32,271 nucleotides of DNA from Ophiothrix spiculata (Eukaryota > Echinodermata > Ophiuroidea > Amphilepidida > Ophiotrichidae), in NCBI GenBank assembly GCA_000969725.1, contig JXSR01S005271.1; one strand, 5' to 3'. Below, in pieces: positions 8,711-16,509 of this stretch. Made by a program: the position numbers and the translations under genes. How positions within the stretch are numbered: position 1 is the first letter of the stretch; the number at the start of each line of letters is the position of its first letter. The notes under the pieces are model-generated. The model made no database searches. It saw only the letters and a list, made by a program, of their open reading frames with translations, and was not told the DNA's origin.

Positions 8711-10585
8711 TTAGTTTACACAGTCTATACATTGGTATGGTGTCGATGCATGCGACCGAGTTTGTGAACAAACGAGTTTTGGTGATTTTTTGTAGATTTG
8801 AAAATAGGAATTATACCATGTCCATCCTCATTTGATAAACTGTAAAACATGTTAATTTTGTGAGGTATTTAATTTCACAAGTGAAAAGAATTAATATTGT
8901 CCAAGTTCATGTTTTGTTTGTTAAGATATATCATATTATTATACTTAGCATTAGAAGCACCAGTTGTAAAAATGCTAACGTGCAAAATTTCATAGTTAAA
9001 ATAGTTAAATGTAGCCCACATAAATCAAAATAATTAGATTTTCTTTATTTAACTCTCAACCGTACTGCGCATGTGTACGTAGTATTCTATGCAGCGCCAC
9101 TGAAAACACACTGTGCCGCACGCGAATTAGTCGTAAGAAATTTACGACTTAACTTTGTCAAGTTTGTGCTTATTTTCAGCAGCTCTTAGGGCCTCTTTTG
9201 TAACCTGGAATAAATTTCCCCATTGAAACACGCACATAATTTTGGCGTTGCTTCCAGGTCTGTGAGAAAAAAAAATCAAAATTTTTCTGATTCTGATATT
9301 TCTTATACTATTAAATTTCAAATTCGCGAAATTTAATACTCACGAAAATGTCAATTATTGCGAATTTGCGAAAAAAGTATCTGTGAAATTAGATGATAGT
9401 AACATGATAATTTATCGTTGTAGGTTCGGAAGTCACATAAAGCTGTTAAATTATGGGAAACATTAAAACAACAGGCAATGATGGCCTGAATCCCCATATC
9501 CAACACCAACTGAAAACTAAAAATGGTGCACTGACGATGCCCTCTTCCTTGTAACTTTCCAATAACATTTTTAGTGAGGGGGCTATTCATTCTATTCACA
9601 GGATTTTACATCAACTGGTAGAAGAACTGAATTGAATGTTTTGACTATTAAGTGCTTTTTATTTGAGACCTGTTCCCATGAAATGGATGAATTTTTTTAA
9701 GATTTGAAATTTGTTATCAAACTATCAAATTGGTGTGAATTATAGGAAAATGGAGTTTATGAAAATAAATACTGTGTAGTTTTCAGTATGGTTCTCAGAC
9801 ACATTTTTAATTTTGTGTGTAAAATCAAATTGGTGAAGCTATGATTTCAAACTTGATAATTGTAACATTTTGGTGGTTGTCCGTCATTCAATTAAAAAAA
9901 TAAGTACATGTAAATTCTGCAAACACGTCCGGTCACTTATCGTTTAAAATCTGAAGTTTCAGTTGCTTCTGAATTGCATCATTATAAATATGATGGCTTC
10001 ATGATTTCTCTTGCATGACACACACTGTTATTTGTTTTGGCACCGTCTACAGGTACAGATCCTGGGAATTTTCTGTAGTCAGGGAAACAACATCATGCGG
10101 TACCTTATAGCCCATTGTCAGTCTGCAAAAATAAGGGAGTTGGAGATTTTTTGAATATTCGTACCTAAAAACCAGCAATTCACAGCTTCTTCAAGGAGCA
10201 AAAGCATTAAAAAACACAACAGCAGCTCGGCTCCCGCTTAAATTTAGGTTTTCTTCTGCAAAATTATAGAAGGGGCTCAAGACAGGCGTCTTTTGGCAAT
10301 GTCATGTTATTCCACATTGAAAAACTGCACTTATTTTCCATAACTACTCCTGGCCTGAATATCATTTTTTGAATTCCAAAACTTTTCCAGGTTTTCCATG
10401 ACTGCACCAACTCTGTTTAAAACCCCAGGAAATGCAAATCCGAAAGGATATTACACCATGGTTACTGGCAAGGCTCAAGCCTTGGGTAAAATTTGGCCTG
10501 GAAACTGTACACAAATTTATTAACCGTAACACTGTTGACCACTTCTTCGTTTAAAAACTATCTTCTCGGAAATTTGCAAGTCAAA
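8711..10585. other. No gene; worn repeat traces only
   Basis: 9300-9380 holds CGCGAAATTTAATACTCACG-like words (gcgaaa/cacgaaaa) like those at 13330-13410, which suggests a worn dispersed repeat. A small hairpin (AGTCGTAAGAAATTTACGACT) lies near 9130. Otherwise AT-rich with no exon signals. The 82-codon minus-strand frame at 9351-9599 has no recognisable content. Confidence 0.45.
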
Positions 10586-10587
10586 AA

Positions 10588-10672
10588 TTGCTGGTTTTCA
10601 CCTGGATTCGAACCTGGGACCTTTCGCTTCCCAGTCCAATCTTCACTATGTCAAGCCACTGAGCAGGTGCTG
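10588..10672 (-). repeat. tRNA-like sequence, probably a SINE head
   Basis: On the minus strand the segment contains CCCAGGTTCGAATCC, which matches the RNA polymerase III box B (GGTTCGANNCC) of tRNA genes, preceded about 40 bases upstream by CTCAGTGGCTTGAC, a weak box A. The T-stem does not pair (CCAGG opposite CCAGG) and no acceptor stem forms, so this is not a working tRNA. A tRNA-derived SINE or tRNA pseudogene is the better reading. Confidence 0.4.
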
Positions 10673-10739
10673 CCATGGCAGCAATTTTGTGATATCATAA
10701 TAACTCGGGACTATGATGTATATATTTGGACTTAGGTGA

Positions 10740-11120
10740 ATTTCTTAACTTTGTGGAATGGGATATTGTGAGATTCAGTGGGGTTAGGGTTATGGCATAG
10801 TGTATTACAAATCACCTGCATTTATAATTTTTTGTTTTATTTATCAGTACATGTAGGTACGCATACCTAGCTAATACTACATTTTTAGGAAAAATATAAA
10901 CAATTTGAATCATCAAACCCACATCATTTTAAGCCTTTACATCGGGCATGAGATTAGAATTCCCTTTTTCATTTCTCATGAAGTAAGGTCTAAGAGCAAA
11001 ATTGTACACCATTTGTTGTTGAGTTAGATTCAGAGTGGCCTTTGGCTAGCCCTGTTTACAGTGCCTTGTCCAACATCCACTTAGTGTCCAACATCCCTTA
11101 GCCACAGCAGCGCGCGAAGC
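10740..11120. other. No recognisable feature
   Basis: AT-rich. Near 11070-11100 the word TGTCCAACATCC(A/C)CTTA is repeated twice in a row. Nothing else is supportable. Confidence 0.45.
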
Positions 11121-11148
11121 TCGATTCTGGGTCCGTGGGAGGGGCAAT

Positions 11149-11353
11149 CAGGAACGATACCAGTTCATTCTTTGGAGTAAAAATTGTTGGAGGAAAAATT
11201 ATGGATCGGGAACGATACCAGTTCTACCTTTGGCTTGCATGCAATGGTGGTGCCAGGATTTTCTTGTATGGTGGTCAAACTGTTTGCAAAGAAAATATCT
11301 TGGGGGAGGCAAACATTCTTTGGAGTAAAAATTGTTGGAGGAAAAATTATGGA
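11149..11353 (+). repeat. Direct duplication with an exact 40-bp repeat
   Basis: CATTCTTTGGAGTAAAAATT and the following 20 bases (to ATTATGGA) occur identically at 11166-11205 and 11314-11353, 148 bases apart. In addition GGAACGATACCAGTTC occurs near 11151 and again near 11209. The pattern suggests overlapping local duplications rather than a simple tandem array. Confidence 0.8.
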
Positions 11354-11647
11354 ATATTCCGTGATAAAAAATCTGCCATGTCTGCTCATTTTAGCTAAAA
11401 ATCTTGATATTTGCCAAAATATGGCCAATTTGAATAAAACAACTTTTTTTTACAAATTTTACATTTAAACTATCAAACAAGGGGAAATGAGTGTGAAATT
11501 GGGGGTGGGGGAGGGTGGAGCAAGGCTTGTGATGAGAAGGGGCAAAATGTCCCCCATGCCCACCCTTGCCAGCATGGTGTTTTTATTAGTCCTTTGTGGA
11601 CTATCCGGCTTGTGCTATGGACCAACATGGATAAACAAACATCTTAT
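11354..11647. other. No supportable gene; hydrophobic open frame noted
   Basis: A 93-codon plus-strand frame (11487-11768) has an internal MPTLASMVFLLVLCGLSGLC stretch that looks like a signal peptide. It then runs straight into the transposable element starting at 11648, without a splice donor, so it is probably chance. Confidence 0.35.
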
Positions 11648-12252
11648 GTCTCATTCAAGTGAAAAATTAACCTTTTTTTTTTACTTCAAGCAAAAAATCA
11701 GTTTTTTTATTCGACCACAGGTTTTTCAGTCATATGTTTGTAAGTTGGTACGTGAAAGTATTTTCTAATCAGAAATTGTAAAGTTTTTCTATCCGTGCAT
11801 GTTTTAATTAAAAAATGTCACAAACGTTACCAAAATGTCACAAATGTTACCAAACGTTACCAAACAAAACATTGCATTAAAAAATCCTGACCATTAAAAA
11901 ATCCTGACGATAGAATTTTCTACCACTTTAATGAAATATTTGTAATATGTTACCCATCATCTGTGAAAAGCGCAATAAAAAATTCGCTAACATGTCAGAT
12001 AATTTTTACTTTGAAGCAATTTGAAGCAAAAATCCATTTCTGTGCGATGTCACAAACATTACCAAACATTACATGAACTTTATTCAGTATTTTGACAATC
12101 AATTCAAACTTTAAACACCTACATGTCTTGATCCCACCAATGAGCACCATTATCAACAACAAACTCGTGGATATAATGTTTATTCTAGGTTCTGTGGCCA
12201 TTTAAAAGTGAAATTAAATTTTTCGGTCACAAACGTTAGTTTGGAATTGGCC
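11648..12252 (-). mobile_element. Inverted-repeat element with small open frame, copy 1 (minus)
   Basis: Read on the minus strand, this segment matches 20496-21120 along nearly its whole length. Its tips are GGCCAATTCCA (high-coordinate end) and GTCTCATTCAAGTG (low-coordinate end), worn versions of the GGCTCATTCCA tips in the other copy. It carries several GGTAACGTTTGTGAC-type words (here mostly TGTCACAAACGTTACCAAA on the plus strand). No target duplication is clear. Its edge lies about 30 bases from the splice donor at 12281-12282, so it would sit in the first intron of the minus-strand gene. Confidence 0.75.
11995..12201 (-). CDS. Small open frame in the inverted-repeat element, copy 1 (68 aa)
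   Basis: Starts with ATG (MATEP), then a hydrophobic IISTSLLLIMVL stretch, a KTCRCLK cluster and FGNVCD further on. The frame at 20550-20762 in the second copy starts at the equivalent ATG and is alike at roughly 50 of 68 aligned residues. The one length difference I see is a two-residue in-frame gap. The family is unknown to me. Shared ancestry of the DNA explains much of the likeness, and two copies are too few to prove selection. If translated, the product would be a small protein with one possible membrane segment. No promoter or polyadenylation signal is evident. Confidence 0.25.
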   Translation of the reverse strand: MATEPRINIISTSLLLIMVLIGGIKTCRCLKFELIVKILNKVHVMFGNVCDIAQKWIFASNCFKVKII

Positions 12253-12280
12253 TTTATAAGAAAGCAATTGCTGTACACAT

Positions 12281-12282
12281 AC
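12281..12282 (-). promoter_or_regulatory. Splice donor GT of the minus-strand exon
   Basis: The minus strand reads TATCAG|GTATGTGTAC: CAG|GTATGT fits the metazoan 5' splice site consensus well. Confidence 0.6.
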
Positions 12283-12387
12283 CTGATAGTCCATAGGTCC
12301 GTAGGCAGGATAGTAAAAAGTCGGTGGGATTTCAGCAGCAGCGTCGGGATATTCCAAAGAAGGTGCACCAGGGTGGGGCCAGGCCAT
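12283..12387 (-). CDS. First coding exon of an unidentified gene (35 aa, ends at splice donor)
   Basis: The minus strand opens with ATGGCCTGGCCCC and encodes 35 residues rich in Pro, Tyr and Ala: MAWPHPGAPSLEYPD first, then an AAAEIPPTFYYPAYGPMDYQ end. The frame reaches CAG|GTATGTG, a near-ideal donor, in phase 0; the unspliced frame then continues into repeat DNA. The exon is clearly richer in G+C than its surroundings, with mixed C/T wobble bases as in real coding DNA. No AG acceptor dinucleotide occurs on the minus strand between this ATG and about 12540, and a stop (TGA) lies upstream in frame, so it is best read as the initiating exon with 5' UTR upstream. The base at -3 is T, so the start context is only moderate; +4 is G. 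Tyr/Pro-rich N-termini of this kind are common ahead of RNA-binding or transcription-factor domains, but no family can be named. Later exons would lie at lower coordinates or outside the window; none was recognised. Confidence 0.65.
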
Positions 12388-12540
12388 TAATGCAGATTCC
12401 CGACAACGATGCAATGGGCGTGGTTGTAGTAACGACGACAACGAGGGTGCATGTATGTTCCGATTATTCCGTCAAAGATGTGTTATGGTGCAGTGTTAAG
12501 AACCAGCATATGGAGGAAAACAAGAAAAAAGCAAAGTGAG
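12388..12540 (-). promoter_or_regulatory. Likely 5' UTR of the minus-strand gene with an upstream open frame
   Basis: More G+C-rich than its surroundings, with CpG-containing words (CGTCGTTAC, CCACGCCC on the minus strand). An upstream ATG at about 12451 opens a 21-codon frame (MHPRCRR...) that ends in TAA overlapping the main ATG region. No TATA box is evident and the transcription start cannot be placed. This is inference from the exon call. Confidence 0.35.
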
Positions 12541-13914
12541 CAACTTTTTAAAAAGTTGTATGGTAAAATCTTGATAATTATGCATGAGTCAAATTAAATT
12601 CTAACCCTCCCCTCCATATTTGATTGATATGGAATTGTAATTTAAATTGTGGCCATCATTAGGACAAATCCATGCCCTGATCTATGTGGAAGGTGTTGTG
12701 GCATAAAAAGGGTTTCACTTCACCAGATGAATGATTAATTTAAAGGCCAAATATAAAACGTCATTTAATAGAAAAAATAAAAACCTTTCTTCCGATTCTT
12801 GCAAATTTAATTACACGCATAGAGCTATCATCAGTAAAAAATTATTATAGGGCCAGTGGTTGCTGTTTTACGGTATCCAACGTGTCAGTTATGTTATCGT
12901 GAGCCGCTTTGATGAAATTGAATAGCCCGTGATGTGGAGCAAATTCTGGTATTATTGATCCTGACTACACATGGTGTTTGTGATTGTACCCTTCGTGTTC
13001 AGAAATTTGCAAACAATGAATTCAGAGGTTGGTTTTTTTATATCAGTTGTTCTTTGCAAACAATAAGACTTAAGGCACCATTGTCATTAATTCAACCATT
13101 ATTTCTTGGTTTGATACCCTATCAGAGACTTCAAAGCAAAATTGGTGTGCCAAAACTTATCAGAAAAACATTAATTTAATTCATCTGCAAGCATGTAGAA
13201 ATCAGGGGTAGGAACTTTTGACTTGCAATTTACTTTATAAGTTGTATATTTCACGCTACATTTAATTTTGTGCTTTTGAAAATAAATGTAGCCAAAAAAT
13301 TGCATGTGCATACGAACGCACGTAAAAAACATCATAAGCGCAAAAATTAAAACACGCGAAATGATTAAATATTGGCCAGTGCGCGAAAATTACGGAGCGC
13401 GAAATTAGTGGTGTTTACAGTATATAACAGTCTTGTCACAAGTACCCGTACACCTAGGTTTACCACCCATGGGTCATAGTATCAACTGATCAGTGCATTA
13501 TGTGATATGTGCTTAGGAAAACCAACATAACTTTGGAACTACACAAACATACAAGACATACCCATGATATTTATTATCTCTGACATGAAGCATTACTAAC
13601 ATTTTTTCCTAATCTGTTGACATTTATCATTATTTTTCAAACGGAAGCTCCCTTTTCCATCTTGTGTCTGGTTTGACAGTCTAGGTGCCAGATGATTTAA
13701 CCCCGTATTACCCCCTTTATTTGAAAGCGGTGTTGAAATGATTGATCAAAGGTGAATGCATATAAACTTTCGACAACATTTCTGTGCACTTTATTTTCAA
13801 ATCTTTGATGGAGTCATCTGTAACTTATCTTTTTTATATCGAACGCTCATCATGGTAATAACAGCAATACACAAAAGTACCAGAATACACAGTTAAAGGC
13901 ATTAGCCATGAGTC
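12541..13914. other. No supportable gene; worn repeat traces
   Basis: 13230-13430 contains repeated GCGAAAATTA/CGCGAAAT words (for example ACACGCGAAATGATTAA, GCGCGAAAATTACGG, GAGCGCGAAATTAG), typical of a worn dispersed repeat and similar to 9300-9380. The 81-codon plus-strand frame at 12934-13179 has no ATG at its beginning and no recognisable domain. Confidence 0.45.
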
Positions 13915-14009
13915 ACTTGGGTATGAAAAATTGTGAAAAGTCATTTGATTCAAAGAATGACCTTATTAGAATCAAAACAAACAAACAAAATCATATCACT
14001 TGCTCTAAA
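13915..14009 (+). repeat. 95-bp sequence exactly repeated at the left edge of the N gap
   Basis: ACTTGGGTATGAAAAATTGT through TGCTCTAAA is identical, base for base as far as I can check, to 15590-15684, where the sequence then becomes N. A recent duplication or an assembly artefact at the gap edge would both explain this. Confidence 0.9.
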
Positions 14010-14325
14010 AACACAATTAAAGTTTGAGATTCCAAATGTACTTCTGTTGATTTAAAAGTGAACATTATTCTTTAGGAGCTGTTAATACACTTAACAACAT
14101 GATCTCTTCACTAAAATATATTGTTAGTAACAAAGAAGTTTAACTTTGAAGAATTTTGTAATTTTACTTATGATTTCTAGAAACACTATCACTGACTTTC
14201 TCATTCTCTGGAGAATGAGACATTCAAAGTACAAACAATTGCCTGTTTTACTATAAATGGTCAAGTTTTCCAATTAAATTCTTGTAATAAAAATCCACTC
14301 TTACTATTTTTAGTCGTGATGTTTC
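14010..14325. other. No recognisable feature
   Basis: AT-rich. A short TCATTCTCTGGAGAATGA hairpin lies near 14200. Nothing else is supportable. Confidence 0.45.
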
Positions 14326-14410
14326 ACCTCCTAACAGGAGGCTTTCTCAAACTGTACTGGCAGCCGATGAAGTTGTGACGTCATCTTGAGAAAGCCTCAT
14401 GTAAGGAGGT
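14326..14410. mobile_element. 85-bp foldback element
   Basis: ACCTCCTAACAGGAGGCTTT CTCAA at the left is matched in inverse by TTGAGAAAGCCTCATGTAAG GAGGT at the right: arms of about 25 bases with few mismatches around a 36-base loop that holds a TGACGTCA word. It looks like a minimal MITE or internally deleted inverted-repeat element. Confidence 0.7.
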
Positions 14411-14542
14411 TAAAAATACATGTCTAAGATTATACACAAAATTCTATTCCTGCAAGGTAGCCCTCATAGGCCTCACTTGGAATAGAACCTATGCCTACAA
14501 TGTGCACAAGGAGAGCCACTACACTACAGCGCTTCATGATCT

Positions 14543-14699
14543 TATATGTGTACCGCCGCGGCAAAAGGGTCCAGTTGTCGGCTCGTACATGTTGCTCCTT
14601 GTAGCATATCTAATGTATGGTATTTGTATACATCAGATATGCTACAATGAGCAACATGTAGCGACAACTGGACCCTTTTGCCGCGGCGGTACACATATA
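14543..14699. mobile_element. 157-bp near-perfect foldback (hairpin) element
   Basis: The arms are about 74 and 70 bases. The left arm begins TATATGTGTACCGCCGCGGC and passes through AAAAGGGTCCAGTTGTCG and CATGTTGCTC to ATGTAT. The right arm is its inverse with one 4-base length difference and two or so substitutions. The loop is about 9 bases (GGTATTTGT). TA bounds both outer ends, compatible with TA target duplication. Such low divergence between arms suggests a recent insertion, or pairing maintained by selection or gene conversion. The transcript would form a long RNA hairpin. The plus-strand open frame across it is symmetric and not a gene. Confidence 0.85.
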
Positions 14700-15589
14700 G
14701 GGTTTCTTACGTGACAAAGTGGTTAAACTCCCAACAGCAGCTACTGATAGCCTCCATACAGTAGTGTGGGATAAAGTCACACATTTTTGTGATAATTATC
14801 AGTACATATAGTAAGTTTAAATTTAGACGCACCTTGCAAGAATGAATCATATACCATGCCCGTTGCTTAACCCTACTCTACTATACTATCTTCAAAATCT
14901 CACACTTCACAAAGTTAAATCACAAAACAAAAAATAGAGCAATTTAAATTGATTTTCCTTAAGAATAGCAGCTGAAAATTGCATAAAAGTTGTTTGGAAT
15001 TATTCTAACCAGGTTCAGAGTCAATTGAAATTCCATGCTTTGTCAACAAAGAAGTTAAAAGAAACTAAGAAAAAAAAAGGAATGAAATTGCTTCAAAAAG
15101 TTTTCAGATCACAAGTTGAAGTGGCAAAATTCACTTCTATGATAGTTACCTGGTATTCAATGGACTCTTCTCCTGTAGGAAGTCTTGCAAATGATTTTCC
15201 TTGCAAAATTACAACAAATTATTCAGATTTTCAGCAGTAAATTGTCCCTAGAATCCAATATAAAATGGTGGCTAAAAGTTCCATTGACGTATTTGTAGAC
15301 CCAGGTCAGAGATACGCAAAGGAAGAGACAAGCTAGCAGAAGGTTTACCCCTGCAAGTTCCCACAGCACAATTCTCAAGTACAAAGTTCTCAAACTTTTA
15401 TTGACAAGCAACATCATGTTGCCTTTTCTCCTTGGAGAATGTACTGTTCATCATACCCTTCAGGTATGCGGTACACATTTTAAATATACAAAGTGGACTT
15501 TGTTAGTGACTATGAGGCTGAATCAACTAGCTTCCTATTGAATTAAGGCGACTTCCCTAACTTGAATTGAATTGACCAATCAGATTGCA
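14700..15589. other. No supportable gene
   Basis: The 71-codon plus-strand frame at 15025-15240 (Lys-rich start) and a 24-codon ATG frame starting near 15264 both lack convincing exon boundaries. No repeat ends were seen. Confidence 0.4.
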
Positions 15590-15684
15590 ACTTGGGTATG
15601 AAAAATTGTGAAAAGTCATTTGATTCAAAGAATGACCTTATTAGAATCAAAACAAACAAACAAAATCATATCACTTGCTCTAAA
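15590..15684 (+). repeat. Second copy of the 95-bp sequence, abutting the gap
   Basis: Identical to 13915-14009 and stops exactly where the N run begins. Confidence 0.9.
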
Positions 15685-16094
15685 NNNNNNNNNNNNNNNN
15701 NNNNNNNNNNNNNNNNNNNNNNNNNNNNNNNNNNNNNNNNNNNNNNNNNNNNNNNNNNNNNNNNNNNNNNNNNNNNNNNNNNNNNNNNNNNNNNNNNNNN
15801 NNNNNNNNNNNNNNNNNNNNNNNNNNNNNNNNNNNNNNNNNNNNNNNNNNNNNNNNNNNNNNNNNNNNNNNNNNNNNNNNNNNNNNNNNNNNNNNNNNNN
15901 NNNNNNNNNNNNNNNNNNNNNNNNNNNNNNNNNNNNNNNNNNNNNNNNNNNNNNNNNNNNNNNNNNNNNNNNNNNNNNNNNNNNNNNNNNNNNNNNNNNN
16001 NNNNNNNNNNNNNNNNNNNNNNNNNNNNNNNNNNNNNNNNNNNNNNNNNNNNNNNNNNNNNNNNNNNNNNNNNNNNNNNNNNNNNNNNNNNNNN
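15685..16094. other. Assembly gap (410 N)
   Basis: All bases are N. Open frames reported through it are meaningless. The gap size is presumably an estimate. Confidence 0.99.
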
Positions 16095-16159
16095 CATCAA
16101 AATACCACATTTTGGGAAGAAAAAGGACCGATTGAAATACCAGAGAGCCTGATTTTGCT

Positions 16160-16221
16160 ACCCGAATTTGCGGCACGTCCCCATAACCACTTTTGTACTA
16201 AGTACCCCCCCCCGGGCATTG
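16160..16221 (-). mobile_element. Isolated end of a family G-like element
   Basis: GTACTAAGTACCCCCCCCCG followed by GGC resembles the inverse of the left tip at 4863 (GGCCCGGGGGAGGTACT). The rest of the element, if present, would fall in the N gap or has decayed. Confidence 0.35.
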
Positions 16222-16317
16222 ATACTATGCAGTTGTTGGTTGTAACTAATTTTGTTCAAAGCAATAATCAAAACAATTTGGACCAAGATTTTAGGTTCCA
16301 TCCACAATTTGAGGGTT

Positions 16318-16505
16318 ACAGAGTTAAGGGTTAGGATTAGGGTTGAGTCATGGTTAGTGAGTTAGGGTTAAGTCATGGTTAGTGAATTAGGGTTCATGGT
16401 ACAAGTGCATGAGGAGTTAGGGTTGGGTCATGGCCAGGGTCATGGTTAGTACTAGAATTAGGGTCAGGTCATGGATAGTGAGTTAGGGTTAAGTTAAGGG
16501 TTACG
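16318..16505 (+). repeat. Degenerate TTAGGG-containing minisatellite
   Basis: About ten TTAGGG or near words are interleaved with GTCATGGTTAGTGAGTTAGG-type units of roughly 24 bases. It resembles a worn interstitial telomere-like repeat, or a satellite grown from one. TTAGGG is the telomere repeat of most deuterostomes and many other animals. Confidence 0.7.
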
Positions 16506-16509
16506 GTCT

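Noticed and set aside
10588-10672. Functional tRNA gene
   Set aside because: Box B is good but acceptor and T stems do not pair.
11487-11768. 93-codon frame with a signal-peptide-like stretch
   Set aside because: It runs without a boundary into the inverted-repeat element at 11648 and starts in a G-rich low-complexity segment.
14502-14714. 70-codon frame at the large foldback
   Set aside because: It is produced by the symmetric arms of the hairpin and shows palindromic codon content.
15592-16176. Open frames of 144-186 codons across 15592-16176
   Set aside because: They consist almost entirely of N bases in the assembly gap.
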